Source: Drosophila persimilis
Lineage: Eukaryota; Arthropoda; Insecta; Diptera; Drosophilidae
Length of the DNA: 64,000 bases
Reading direction: 5' to 3'
Assembly: GCF_003286085.1 (NCBI RefSeq)
Contig: NW_020825326.1
Location: 868,001-932,000 of the forward strand
Within the stretch, counting starts at the first letter, position 1. Each line of letters opens with the position of its first letter. Under the pieces are notes generated by a model. It made no database searches and was not told the origin of the DNA. It saw nothing but the letters and a program-made list of their open reading frames with translations. This document shows, piece by piece, positions 1 to 14,900 of this stretch. The translations under genes were made by a program, and so were the position numbers.

Positions 1-870
1 CCGCGTATCGGGAGAGGAGAGTCTTCATCTTCTCGAGGATCTGGGCATCGTTCTTGGCACTGCTGGCCGCCTCGAGCAGCTGCTGCGCCAGCGGGGACGA
101 GGCATGGTTCTTTACTGGCGACGTGGTCAGGGAGCTAGTGCATCCGCCGCGCACCCTCCTCCCATTGCTGTCGTAGAGGATCTGGGACGATCGCCCCTTA
201 CCGCTCCGCTCAAACGGAGCTGGGGCCACAAAGCTTTCTGGAGTGCACTGTGGCCGTCTCTTGCAGCTGTTGGGGGCAGCTGTAGTGCGTCCGCTCCATG
301 TGTTGGTCACATCCCGTACCGTTGGTAGATTCGAGGCCTGCCGAGCGGCGCGTGGCGAAGGCACGGGCGTGGGCGTGGACGCCACCGTGGTGCGGCTTCG
401 CATGGAGCGGTACACGGGCTGCTTGCGACTGAAGCCGACGGGTGGTGTGGCGGAGGAGCGGAAGCTCAGATCCTGGAGGCTGCCGCCGGCGCCGCCGCAG
501 GTGCTGTTGTCGATGCTGCGCCGGCGCTGAGCCAAAGGTGAGCGGGGAATTTTACTGAGCAGCGCCGGGGACTGCTGCATCTCTAGCTTGGGGGAGTGCG
601 GGCTCTTGGCCATGTCCACGGTAATCTCATCGTCGGTGATGAATACACCCGACTGCTCGAACTTGTCCGCCATCTTCGGCAGACGGAGGATGGCCGGCAG
701 CGACTGGGGGCCATCGCACACAGAGTAGTCTTGCTCCACGTCCACGTCCGCATCCGCGTCAAGCTCCTGCCCATTGAGGTCCTCTTCCTCTAGTATATCC
801 GTAGCCGCCTTCTCCGGGGGCTCTTCCGTAGGCGAGATCTGTGAGTCGCTGGACGTCTGATCGAGACGCG
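1..870 (-). CDS. pigs: pigs coding exon 8, partial (SxIP-containing C-terminal tail)
   Basis: After CCTTCCGCAG at 871 the frame starts (G)CG CGT CTC GAT and stays open to base 1 without a stop, about 290 residues. It begins [18 protein letters not shown], has an acidic Asp/Val stretch, then [20 protein letters not shown] with an EB1-type SKIP motif (556-545), and ends [12 protein letters not shown] near the edge. The true C-terminus lies outside the window. Confidence 0.88.
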
Positions 871-3800
871 CTGCGGAAGGGAATTCGTAGCTTAGAGGGG
901 AATCAAGGAAGGAGCGGTTGTGGACTCACCATTGGTTTCAGCGTCTTCCATCGAGGCCTGACTGTGCAGGGACTCGCGCTTCTGGGCACTCGACTGGTTT
1001 ACCCCCAGGCTTCGGTAGCCTTCGTCGCTGATCTCGCTACCGTTGTCGCTGATATTCTCAAACTTGCTTGAGTTGCCCTGCTCCGGGACGGACTGTCCCC
1101 CGCCAAGCACTCCTCCAGATGAAGGGGCAGTCACCGCCCCCCCTCCCAATCCGGAATCCTCCAGGGAGCAGCTGCAGCCGCCTGGCAGCGACTTAGGTCC
1201 ACTGCTGTATGAGTCCAGGGAGCTCTGCTTCTTCCGCATGTCGATCAGCCGCCGGGGACTTGGTGACATGGAGCGCCTGGCCAGGCCAGGGGAGCCCAGC
1301 AGCTGTTGCTCTGGAACGACGGCCGTGGTGAAGGAGCCACTGACTGCCACGATTCCGTTGCTTTGGATACCGTTGATGAATTTACGCTGCGGTGTCGGAC
1401 TTCGACTCCGGTACTTTCCTGAATTTGGGGAGAGACTGTTGCCATTCTGTTGGGCCTGGCCTTGTGCAGCTCCCAGTCCAATTCCCATTCCCACTGCTGT
1501 TGCCGCTGTGGCTGCTGTTGCTCCTCCAGCTCCTACTCCGTTGCAGTTTGGACTGTTGAAGACGCGTCGCGCAGCGGTCGGTGACCTGAGAAAGGGAGTG
1601 GAGTGAAAGGGAGTAAATATCATTGGATCTAGAGGAGAGAAGGGACTACAAAATCCGAATCCCTTACCGCTCGAATATCACCTGAGCCTTGTGCAGCTCG
1701 ATGCCGTTACTCGGATTGTGGTTGGGAGACTGTCGGGGGATGAGGCGGGCGGCCACCGAGCTGCGGTGCTGGGCCCGGCAGCGGCAGGGGTCGTGCTTAT
1801 CCAGGTAGTGGGCCAGGGTATCCCATCCGCCTCCCACGCGCACCATCACATGGGAGCGCAGTATCTGAAAGTGGCACGCGAATATAAGCGACTCTCCCTC
1901 TGTATTCCTCGCATTCCAGCCGCCAACGAATACTCACCCGCACAAAGATGAGTACTTTGGTGTCGCCGATGCGATACTTGCCCTCGGACACACGGACCAT
2001 GGGAAACTGCGAGGGGCATGTGCACTTCTCTACCAGATCTCTAACCTGCAAAGGAATCAAATATGTACATACATACAGTTAAGAGCCCATATTATAGTAG
2101 ATTAAGAAACTGTACATCTCAAAACCTAATTGAGATCAAATAAAATAATAGTAAAAATTACCTATAATTAATAATAAAGAATGTTATATACATATGTTCA
2201 TATGTATGTATGTACATATGTAATCCTAAATTAGAAAAGATTATATAATCATATAAGATTAGTTTGACCCAAACAAAACCAATGTGGCATCTAGTGACTA
2301 GTGCTCTAATTAGCTTGTAGCACTAGGAAAGCCAGATAACAATAAATAAAAATAAAATTAAAGATATACATATGTACATACATATGTACATGTACATATG
2401 TATTTACATGTATGCGATAGGGGTACGGATAGGGATAGGGATAGGGATAGGGATAGGGATCCTTTGCTGTCTGTTCACTGACAAAACAGGAAACGGGCAC
2501 GCGCAATATATACATACATACATACATGTATGTATGTATGTACCTACCTCACTCTGCAGAACATTTTGCTTCGCTTGTGTTATCTGTTTCGTGTTTTCGG
2601 TGGAGCCAACACGCGGTCGTGTCTCACAACAACTTAAAGAGACACTTTCGATCAAGCGCTCACAGAAAAAGTTCCTGCGTTGTGTGTTTAATTTTCTGCA
2701 TATTTTTGGTTATTAGTTGGTTATGTGATTTTCATTTACATATGTACATATGCACATATGTACATACATGCATAGGCAAGTAATCGTTGCCAGACGCAAA
2801 AGACACCTTTTCCTTTCGCTCGCGACAAAATGGTCAATGAACAACAGTAACAAAAGAAACATGTAAAATCAGGCTTTGCTTGAGCGAAGAGCGAGTTAGG
2901 CAAAAACAGATTTGGTCGGGTCTTCTCTGTCTCTTTTCTTTTCTCCATGTGTCCGTAAATGTGAGTGTTTTTTTCGGACACCCCGAAAGTGTCAACCGTT
3001 CTGTGCGAGGTCTGCTTTGGTATATTCGATAATTTGATGTTCCATGATCAGTTATCGCTGCGCATGTGTCTATGTGTTTATGTTTTATGTTTTATGTTTA
3101 TGATTATGTTCATACATACATACATACATACATATGTTTATGGCAGCGATATCATGCCTGATCCATGATAATCCATATCAGTAAACTGGTCTAGCAAGGA
3201 GAACATTACTTGCTCTATAGGGTATCTCAGTCGATATGACCTTGGGCTGTGATAACTGATCCTTATCATCGTTTCCATACCTTGATCTAAAGATAAGCTC
3301 TAATACGATGAGCCAATTCGATATCCGTAAACCGTAAAGTTCTGGGTGGCACTGTACCGTAAATCGAGTCTTTCTGGACTGCCCTGCCATCCTGCCTGCC
3401 ACCCAGCAACCTTCGTGGGCCGACGCTAACACCCGGCATTGCATAAGCCTGACCCCAGTAGTCGGACTGACTCCCTGACTGACTGGCGACCGACTACTGC
3501 AGTTGGAGCTGATGCTGATACTGATGCTGTGTGCGCGGCTGAAGCTGACGCTGATCCAGCGACGAGCGACGACGAGCATCGGGGTCACCAAATAGTTTTC
3601 CACTGCATAAATTCACGCGCTGCCATTGTCCAACCAACAAATGATCCGCGGAGAGGCAGCAGAGGTGCTACCCTAGCCCTAGGGAGAGCCAAGCAGTCCA
3701 TGGGAGCCAGACTGTGCTTCAGCCCCAGCCTGGGCTTCAGCATCAGTATCAGCATCAGCCCGAACTGACGACTCTGTCCGTCCCAACTGGCGGCAGCGGA

Positions 3801-6800
3801 CAAACAACAAATGACGACTTGGCCCGACACCGACTTCCACTCAAACTCCAACTCTGGGCTCTGACTCTGCACTCTGAGGTCTGGATCCTGGCTCCAACTA
3901 TTTCCTCGAGCACATTGCTACTGTAGTTTGTTGCAAGACCAAACAGATGGATGGGCGGGTTAGAGGACAGAGTACAGGGGATAGAGAGGGAGGGCAACGC
4001 ATTTGCACCTTTGAACTTTTGCATCTCCTTCGGCAGCTTTGAATGCGTGCTTAGGTGGAGCTGCTGACAATAAATCTTTCGGCCGTGGGGGAGACCGGGA
4101 TCGGGAGGGAATCTCGCATCTCTGCCAGAGATCGAGGATCGGCGTGACTCTGACGCATACGAGATTAGCTGGCCATGGAGATGGGGCGATGTGGTCCTGG
4201 GCTAACCATAAATCGCATGCCACAAGCATCCACGGCAGCAACTGCCTGCTACAGACAGCAGACAACAGGCCAGGGACAGACAGCTATGCGGACGTGCCAA
4301 AGCCTCAGTCTGAGTCTCCAGCTTCGAGTCGACAAATGATCGTGGTTGCTTCCCTTTTCTCCCCCTTTTTCTTTTCCTCAGTAGTGGCTGCTGTTGGTGG
4401 TGGTGGTGGTTGCTGCTGCTGCTGCTGATGCTGCTGCTGATGCTGCTGCTGATGCTGTTGGTGGCACATCATTTGATTTTCGACAAGTTGTTGAGGCTAT
4501 TTGCTGATTTGGCTGCTGTGGCTACCTCCGATATTGCGGCTCTGGCTGCTGCACAAATATATTGGCTGACTCTGCCATGATGGAGTCGAGAGGATGGAGG
4601 ATCGTCCGGACAGCTTGTGGCGCTGCTTCATGTCCATGTCCACGCCAAGACCATCTATCCATCCCCCAGCTGTCGATCGTTGCTAGATGTTGCTGCTGCT
4701 GTTGCTGGCGGCGTGAGGAAATGTTTGAATGGCTTTCATTAGTCTGGACGTCGCTGATTTCCATTGCGTCTATCCTGCATCTATCCCCTACCATCTATCC
4801 ACCCTCCCTGCATTTATCTCCATCCTCCTGCTGTTGGTGATGCTGGCGCTGTCGTCACACTTGCAATTACATTGACAATTTCAATTGCTGTAATAGTTGT
4901 TGGCACATCGTCAGCGACGACGCCATTGGGGAACATCTTGTCAAATTAATTTGACATCTCAACATGGCAGACGGACTGCCGCAATGCCTCCATGCCGCAC
5001 TGTCGGATTGGCGGAAATAGGAGATACTTTGCTCCCCCCTAAATTGGCATCCTATCCCCTACAATGTGTCCGACAGACACCCAACTAAATCCCACTCCAG
5101 GCTGCCTTAGATTTGTTTTCGTTTGGGTTGCATTTGACTTTGGTTTCGGTTTAGCTGCTTTTGGGCCAAGTTCCTAAATGGAAGCTCAGCCATGGCTAAA
5201 AATGGTCTTAAGAAAAGTGGCAACAACGACAGCGGTCACTACGAAGGCAAAACAATCGTGAGTTGGGCCATGAACGAAATGTACATATGTATGTACAATC
5301 AAAAAGAGAAACCCCAAAGAAGTGGACACTGGCACTGGCACTGGTACTGGGACTGGGACATAGACACACACCCTGCCACAGCCCTGCCACAGAAATCCCA
5401 AAGGCACCAAACAGGAAACTAATATACATAGCTAATACTCGAAGCGAGATTCCGGTATAGACTTCTTCTGTTCACTGAATCATGCTACAATTAAAGCTCT
5501 TGATAAGCTCTACAAAGGAATACAAGCAAAATGTCGCTCTTTCTGCGAAGGGTTCAGATCTTGAATTGAATTTAATTAAATTGAACAGAATAACTTTAGA
5601 ACGAAACAGAAAGGATTGAGTGAGAAAATCACTACGATATAAGAATTAGACCACTTGTTGGCAATCCGGAAACAGAAACACAATGATTCTTGCTTTTAGA
5701 AACTCAGTTGGTTACACGGCCAGACTTTTTCCAGTGTATCGTGTTGTAAGAATGCCGTTTAAGCGTATACAATATTTACAGTCTTGTAAACAAATGTTGA
5801 AGAAAGACAAAAAAAGGTGAAGGTACAGATACGAGTAACCGACTACCTAAGTCGGTCTCACTCACCATCTCATCGAGGCTTTTCAGATCGTTGGTGACTA
5901 TCTGGGGCTGGGGACCGTACATCAGCATTGGATTCTCATCGGCATCATCTTCATTCTCCGAGTCATCGCTGTCATCGTATAGATCCGTCTCCGAGCCCAC
6001 TGTCGTTGTCGTTATTGTTGTGGATGTGGCCATGTTGCTAATCGTTGAGCTGGAGGCGATTGCCTCCGTCTGTGTCCCGCTGTCCGAGGAGTTGGCGCCA
6101 TTGGCCTTGATATCGGCGGCGATCTCCCGATCGATTTGTCGCTCCATCTGCACCAGCATGGGGGCCAGCATTCCTGTTGGAAGAGAGAGGAGACCATGTG
6201 ATTAAGATGGGGGATAATGTGAATCGAATCCCTAGATGACGTACCAAACTTGGCACCTCGTCGCGCCACCTCCAGGAGGCAGAGGATCACGTGCTTCTCA
6301 TTCTTGCGCATGATCAGATCGTCCGTTTCAAACAGCAGGCATTCGATTATCTTGAGGCTCTTTCTGCAGGAATTATCGATTGAGTTATAGGGGAATCGAT
6401 TGCCGCTGGGGATGAACCACTCACCTGCACCAAGTTATGAAGTTGGAAACATTGTCGCGAGCAAAGAAGGTACCGCTTTTGGCCGCCGGCAGGTAGTGGA
6501 TGTTGCCCAGGGCCAGGATCGGACCGGCCAGGCCGGATGTCATCGAGCGTGTCATCGATTTGTTGCGCGCCTGTCGCCGGGCCAAATAGTCCTCGGCCGC
6601 CTGCCGCACATAGTTCGCGTGCTGCAACAACGAGGAGCAGAAATACCCAATGAGCACAGACAAAAATTTCAGCGAGCGGCACGATTGAAAGTCAAGACAA
6701 AAATACAAAACTAGAAAATTGTTATTTTTAAGCTTCCTAAGAATTTAGCACGACATTTTTAGGCTGCCCCAGGCCCGTGTCCCCCACAGCCCCGATCCAC

Positions 6801-7751
6801 AGACCCCAACGGTCGTTGAACGATCAGCATTGCGACGATATTTCGACAGGTTTTTTGTTTTGTGCTGTTTTTGTCGAACGGTAAATTCAGGACAAAGGGC
6901 GATTAAAGATGCGCGAGAGTGTTTTTTCTCTTCGTTTCACCGCTCACTTATGTATGTACATGTATGTAAATATGTGCAATAGTACAGTACACATCAAGAG
7001 GGTGCACATCCACATCCTAGTATTCTAGTATTAACGCGGCCATGTTCTGTATGTTCATAAATTGAGAAACGAATTTGCTGTATGGAAATATGTCAGGCCT
7101 ACCCTCACCTATTGCACTCTAGATATGGGAGAGAATTCATCACTCATAACATATGTACATATGTACATATGTACATACATATTTTCTGTTGAACTCGCAT
7201 CCTTTATCGCTTTACCGCCTTTCAGGAATCTGGAGACTACCACTTAGCTCCTTAGCCCCTTAGCCCCTTCACAGCTTACTTTAGTTCTGAGAAGTTTTCA
7301 CCCACTTAGTCTCGTACTGCCTGTCTCTAACCCCTTCGTACCACACTGCCACAACAATTTGCCATTGGCACATTTGACGTCTGAGGTAATATCATCCGCC
7401 ATCGGAGAACCCCCAAGCTCGAATCCCATATTCGAGACGATACGATGCGCTGCACTGCGCTGCACTGCGCTGCTGCTAGCGCAAGCAGTAATCGTGTCTC
7501 GACGTGTCATGCATTTCCATTTCCATTTCCATTTCCATTTCCATTTGCATCATTCCATATTCATTTATGCACATTTTGTTGTAATAATTTAATATTTAAA
7601 CAATATTATTATTTCTGCCTCTCCTTCTCTCCGCTGCATCTTTTATGGATATCTGACAAATGCTTTATTTGGTGTTTATTGTTTCACCTTTCCATAATAC
7701 CCTAGCCCCAAACAAGGGCATTCCCAGCAATAGCAACAGCAATAGCCACAT

Positions 7752-7790
<39 letters not shown>

Positions 7791-8101
7791 AAGGCACGAC
7801 ATCCACAGCCAGCGTGCATGACGCTGCTCTTCTGCCGACGTTTCTGCCGTTGCTGCGAAATGACTAAGGAGTGCATGGGTATGACAGAGGTAGTCTAATT
7901 GTAAATATGCATATCAGTTCGAGCCACAAAGAAAGGGAACTAAATGCTTCAGTCGGTTTTCCATTTCTCGCGGACCTATGTACGTTAGGGTTAGGGTATC
8001 GTTGCGTCGATCTTTTCATTAGATGGTTCTTCCTCTTATTCCTCTTCTCCCTCTCCATCATCTTGGGCTCTTATCATGCCAGGTGAGCAACGACGGCAAC
8101 A

Positions 8102-8133
<32 letters not shown>

Positions 8134-9351
8134 AACGGCAACGGGGACAACGGCGACGCCCACGATACATTTTGGCTACCCAGAGGCGTTAAATGCATCT
8201 CCCCCCATCATCATCATCTTCTGCTTCTGCGCTGCGCTGCCCACGAACAGCATTATCATACCCTTACAGAGGGTATTATGGGTATTATGCTTTGCCACAA
8301 AAAAGAAGCATATTCGACCCAGTTTTTTGATTGCCTCCTAGCTTTTTACTATTTCTGATGCTTTTACAGAAGTGGCCAACACACAGGAAGACGCCTAACC
8401 GATTTACATGCAAGGGTATCAAATTCTTCGACACTCGAAGCTAGTAATCCTTCTCTGTTAAACCTTGGTTTCGTTTCACTTTGATCGCTGGCAGCAACAC
8501 AGCTGAGCAGCAGCGCAGCGCAGCACATCGTAGCTTCGCTTAGAACTGAAGCCCCGCTTGGTCTATGTGCATTTCTATCTGAATCTGTAGCTGTATCTGT
8601 ATCTGTGTGTGTTCGTGTCACTTGTGTCGTGTCTTCGTGTGAGGGGAGCACCATCAAATGTTTGTTGTGTCTTCTTCTGAAAAATGCATAGACAGCGGCA
8701 GAATGACCGAAACAGACAGACAGACGGACGGACGAAAATGCATATTTGATAATCCCCCCACAGTGGCAACATCACCTTTTCACTTTCGAAACTCGACTGA
8801 TGCTTGAGGATGGAGAGTGCAGGTTGGGGGAGGAGAGGGTGCAAATGGGTATTATGACATCATAACTTTCTTGCATCAACAGTGTGGCACGTGCCAGTGG
8901 TTTTTTATCGACGCCAATGGTAATGGATCAATGGAGGAGCGATATTTCGCCAGCAAATAAATGCCAAAGAACTTAAAGCTTTCCATGTCCATGTCCATGT
9001 CCCAGTGCCCAAATCTTCCAATCCGCAAGCCGTGTGCATATCCGCATTCGAATCCGGATCCGCATCCGCATCTTCAGAGTCAAGTGTTGAAGCAATTAAC
9101 GTGACTTTAGCCTCGCTCTTTAGCTCCTGCTCTTGCTCTTGCTCTTGCTCTTGCTCTTTCTCGGCTGCTTCTCATGCTTCTCCCCTTGAACCTCGCCTCC
9201 TCATATTAGTATTCCTTCTTCTTTCGCGTTGCGCGAGGGCAAGGGCCAGAGAGACGACGAAAGTGGGTCGCCCTGTGGGCCACCGCCACTCAATCTGGCC
9301 ACGCCACCCACGTCGCGTGTACGTGACGTTGATGCGATGTATGATGGATGG

Positions 9352-9386
<35 letters not shown>

Positions 9387-10908
9387 GATGGCAGAGGAAG
9401 AAAACGCGCAAGGAAGAAGTCTATGCGAGGGCATAGGCGTCTGCTTGGGAGGAGAGGCTTGCAAGTGCAGGCTCTCTGCTCTCTGGCTGCGTTGCGTTTG
9501 CCGTCACGTAATTAGCTTAGATTTCAGGCCCCCTCTTGCAGTTTGGTCTGCCTACCAACATGCCTGCCCTGCTGCAAAATGTGTGTCAATATGGCGTTAA
9601 TAACATTACATGACTGCTAAAAGCAATTGCAAAAAAGCTCTGTCGCATTATAACCATAACGGCTGAGTCGTAAGCGCGGGCGCTGTAGAGGCGCCGACAG
9701 AGGCAGCGACAGCGACGCTGTCAGTGCAAATGAAATTGTTTTAGTTACGCAAAAAGCCAAATAAACTTAAAAAAAAAAACAAAAAACAAAATAAAAGCGC
9801 GCCGACAAAACACAACAACAAAAATAGATGAAATGCACAAACAAATTCAAGTCAAGAAGGTGCTGAAATTTTCGATATCCTTCTGGGTCTCTCAGATCTG
9901 TATGTCAGTTACATAAATATGTACCTTCCTCTCGCAGTCTTCATCGTCCTGTGGCACCCCATGGCGGAGGGAGCGAGATATAATGGTAGGATAGTACTTC
10001 GTTGGTGGGAAGAGACAGATATAACGGAGAAACAACGTAATGTGGAAAGTTGGAAAGAGCACAGACGGAGTGCAGGAATATATTGTATAAGTCATATGAT
10101 TGCATATACATATGTACATACATACATATGTACATGAGTATGTACATATGTATACTGCCCCCCCCACCCTTTGAGGGATCTAAGAGGGCTTTGCACACAT
10201 GCTGTAAAAATCATAATACTCTCTGCAAGAGGGTATACAATAGGCCAAATTGAAATAAGTAAATAACGAACAAAAGTTGATTTCTGCAATTACACAAACA
10301 CACAGAAATTGTGCGCTCTGGTAAGCGGATTTCAAACTGTTTTTGCATTGTCAATGACTGCCTTCATCGATTAGTCCCACAAAGCAACTCCGCTTTTTGG
10401 TTTCCGCTTTGGCCTCTAAGCACGACTGTTTGAGGCTCTCAGCTCCGTTCTCATCTAAGTTCGGTTCGGTTCAGCTGAGTTCAGCTCCACTCGGGGTCTG
10501 CCGTACCACTCCGCTCAGAGCTCAATCAAAAAATCCCATTCAAAATCATATTTCCAACGTTTCTTTTGTGTTTTGTGTCTGTTGTCTCTCCTGGGTTCAA
10601 GGTTCTCAGTTCTCAACGACTTCCTCTACCCACATCACACATGCCTAAATACATACTATGTACATACATATGTAGGTACATAATCGTATTTGGCTTTGGC
10701 AATGATAGATCGATCAGTGTATTCGCTTGCAAATGATTTCTGCACAAGCGAAACAGCCTCAGCAACAACATTAACCACAATGATCGATCCATCGATCTGA
10801 GAGCGACTATCGGTCACCTGCTCGGAGGTCTTCTGATCTTGGCCGGGCGACGATTAACGGTATTTCCATAATGCCCATAGAAGGCTTTTTTGTTAGTGTG
10901 TCTGATGC

Positions 10909-10940
<32 letters not shown>

Positions 10941-11931
10941 TTATCTACGAGTATTTATATTTTGCCCAAAAGATTGTTGCTCCGTCGACATCCCATCTCT
11001 TTCGGTGTGTGGGAAACCGCTGCGACCATGGGACCATTGGAGAGGCGATTCGATCAGCAGCATCGATAGGTCTCAATGAGATCACTCAGAATGCGATCAC
11101 CGATCACGATTGCCGGCGAAAACAGGAACGGAAACTTGCGCTTGGTTCGGAACGAATGGAAATGGTATTTAAGCTCATGGCATAAATAGGATAAGTCATT
11201 CGACGGGAAATCGAAGTGTGCTCTTGAAATTCGAGTAGCCCAAAGCTGATTAGCTCCGCAATTGATGTGTTATTCGAATTAACCTTATTATTGTACTACC
11301 CTATTAAGTACTTGCATATTTACACACGTACATATGTATGTGTTTAATACATATATGTACATATATACATATACCGACATATTTTCTTGACCAGCACCAA
11401 CCGTTTTGCCAGCTATAAAGCCAACTTCATTTGTGAAGTTAAGTCTATTAAAAGACGCAAGAATGGTTATCAAATGTAATTTGGTTAATTCTAAAGATGT
11501 TTTCACACAATTTTACAAGTTGTAGTGTTATTGTCTTTGTCATTATCATATGGATGAAATATAACTACAGTATGCTTGCACATAGCTGTAGCTCTTACAC
11601 GTATTCGTACCCTTCCAGGGCTAATAAGGCGTTGCAGTTTGGCTATAACAATAACCAGAGCAGAAGTCTTTCTATAGTCAGATGGCTATTTGGCTATCGC
11701 CAAAGTTGGCAAAAACTTCGATGCCAAAACCAAAAGCTGAACCGAACCAAGCTGAACTGGTTGTGGTGTTGTTGCTGTCGTTGTTGTTGTTGCTGTTCTC
11801 GTTGTTGTTGTCGTTGTCGCTGGGGCCAAAGCCAAAACGAATTTTGAATGTGGGTGAAGTTGTTAAAATGTGGCAAACGCAATCGAGGTTAGCCGGAGAC
11901 AGACAGAGAGATAGAGAGAGATAGAGAGAGA

Positions 11932-11987
<56 letters not shown>

Positions 11988-14900
11988 CCCCACCACCCCT
12001 AGTCCCAGGCAAGCACCAGCACCAGACGGACCAACAATGAGTTGTACCTATTAGCTGGCGCATATTTAGTTATAAACTTGAATTTAGACTCTGGCCAAAT
12101 CGGAGTCTGTCCATGTGCTCGAGTAAGTATTTGCCCCCAAAGCAAGAGCGAGACTGACACAATACTTGCACAGCACCAGAAACAACATCAAGAGGTACAG
12201 ATACAGATGCAGATGGATTTACAGATGGAGATAAAGAAACCGAAACCGAAACCGAAACAGAAATAGAAATACTCGTACATCGAAATAGACCCGACTCAGA
12301 GTCAGAGCCAGAACAAGCCACAAATGTCGAGATCTGTTTGTCGCGCTTGTCCAATTTGTCCGATTTGGTTTGGGATTGTTTCCTGTTTGGGATAGCCAAA
12401 ATACCAACATCAAAAAAATAGAGCAACGGTGGAATACTTGTCGAGTTTGTGGCTTAGATACTTAGATCTCAGATCTTGGTTACCAGATCCATTAGCGTCC
12501 ATTTCTTACATTAGGGTGACTCTCAGCATCGATTTACCAGTGTACGTCTTAATCTTAAAAGGTGAATGATTCGTATTGAGTCCGACACAGCTATAGTAGT
12601 TCTTATCTCAGAACTAAGATCATTATTTTGTTCAGCTTATGTATACTGAAGCTTTATATCTTTATAATCAGGGAAAGTAATCTTGAACGATTTGCATTCG
12701 ATGTGATAGTCATCGAACAGCTGAAAATTGAAGTAAACTGTGCAAACGTAGAAACTGTGCAAATTGTAATCCTCAATCTCGCAGATATGGCTCGGAATGA
12801 TGTTCATTTGATGTAGAATAGATAATCCCAATAGTCTTCACAGTTGACTTCTGGATCAGATTGCTGATGACCAGTGCAAAATAGTAAGCAGGCGCAAATA
12901 TGCTCGTCCTTTACCAAATCAGGCATTGAATGCATCACAGTTACCTCATTTCTTGCTCCTTTTAAGTTTCTCCAATGGATCACGGATCACGGATCACGGA
13001 TCACGGATCACGGATCTCTGATCACGAAACCGCCTTTACCGACAGACAGAGAGAGATATCATCACGGACGAGTTATGGTGCGTGCTGGCGGTGGCCAACT
13101 GGGGATCTCCGCTCGGATCGTGCAAATTGCCTGGCCATGCCGAGTCTGGATCTGGCCGAGTCTATTTGGCTATTTGTCCACTTTTAGCCAAACAAAACGG
13201 AGGCATCGTCATTGTCCTCGTTGGGTTGGAGTGGAGCATTTGTTGTGTGTAAATACGGAACATATGTAAATATTAATTTTATTAAACAAACGTGACTCCA
13301 AGATCTTGGCTTGGATTGGCTTGGCTTGGCTTGGCTTGGCTTGGCTTGGCTTGGCTTCGCTTGTCTTTGGGGCTTTGCGTTTTGTGATTTGGGGCCTGGA
13401 CTTGGCACATTGACGACGTTGACACGACAATCCACACCGACGGGCCGCAGTTTCTCTGGTTTCTGTTGGTGTTTGCTGTGCGGTTTTTCATATTTGGCTT
13501 TTCGATTCGCAATATTTGTGGATGCGAAATGCTTTGGTACCTTTGTTGCCATCGTTACCGTTTTGGCACTGGCTATTGACCGTCGACAAATGGTGGCATC
13601 ACCGGCGTTCATCAGGCACGCATCAAAGTTGCGTGGGAACAGGCGACCTGGGAGGAGGCGGTCTGGCCTTTTGAAGTCCAAGTCCAGTTTTTAAGTTCCA
13701 CTTCCACCTCCAAGCGGCTGGCATTTGTAGTGGTCTGTGGAGTAGTACATGGAGTACATGGCTCTTAATCTCCATGGTTCCGTTTCAGCCCTGCGGACTG
13801 CGAATTACGGATTGTGGATTAGTTGGTGAAAGCAAATGGAGTGTGGCCAGAGCAGACTTCTCAGCGATAAGTCACTCTGTTGATCGATTAAACGATTGTT
13901 CTATTGATTTCCGTTTTGGTGCTGACTGAATGACGCAGACTAGACTTCTCCTAGAACCGCTTTTCCACTGACCTTGCCGCTTATAGGCAGAGGCAATTAC
14001 AAATTTAGAAATTGATTCGCCTTATGGAACATGCATAGATCGTGAGTGCTTCGGCGAGTCCTGGTCACGCTCTCCCGCCCCTAGAATGGGCTTTTTCCAA
14101 CTCCCGGACAAGCTCCCTCGAAGAGCTCAAATTAGTCAGCGACACTCCATAAATCAGACACACTTCCCGACAACCGCACCGCCCCGCACCGACCCGCCCC
14201 GCCCAGACTGACACACACACACACAAAGGCAAAAAAATCAAATGGCAACGGGTCCATGTCCAGCTTCAGGTCCAGGTCCAGGTCCAGGCTGAGGTCCACT
14301 TCAGACAGCTGCCAATTGGCTGGGTCTGCTTGGTCCAGGTCCAAGCGATTAGCATACAATTTGTGGGGGATTGCTGGGGCCAGCACGCGCAGCAAAAAAT
14401 AATAATCGCTTGGAGTTTTTAAATTTTGTCTCTGGCTCTGTCTCTGACTCTGACTGCCGATCCCGTCCGGACTGCCAGTGGTCGCTACAAATTGCAGCGT
14501 TAATAAAGTCAAAATCGGATTGGACACGGCCTGGCCTCACCTCCAGCCACAGTCACAGTCACAGTCACAGTCTCACTCCCACTCCTAGTCCCAGTCCCAG
14601 TCCCAGTCCCAGTCCCAGTCCCAGTCCCAGTCCCAGCCCCAGCCCCAGTCCAGCTGTGGCCCCTGTGCTGTCAGCCACCTGTGTTGAACACTGGCCACTC
14701 GGAAAGCGATTGAGCAGCGATTGGGCAGCGATATACGAGCGATATACACTCCTTTGCAGCGCAATCAACCAACCCGATAGATCCGAGAGAGATATTCGAT
14801 CACACAATAAATTCAGCACTAATGAATTTTGATTCATTTCCATTCGCTTTCGCACAACAGCCAAATAACTTCAGCAATCAATGGAGCAGGGTTGACGTGA

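Noticed and set aside
2427-2460. GGATAG repeats as telomere-like sequence
   Set aside because: Does not match TTAGGG or insect TTAGG, and Drosophila lacks telomerase repeats; a simple hexamer array.
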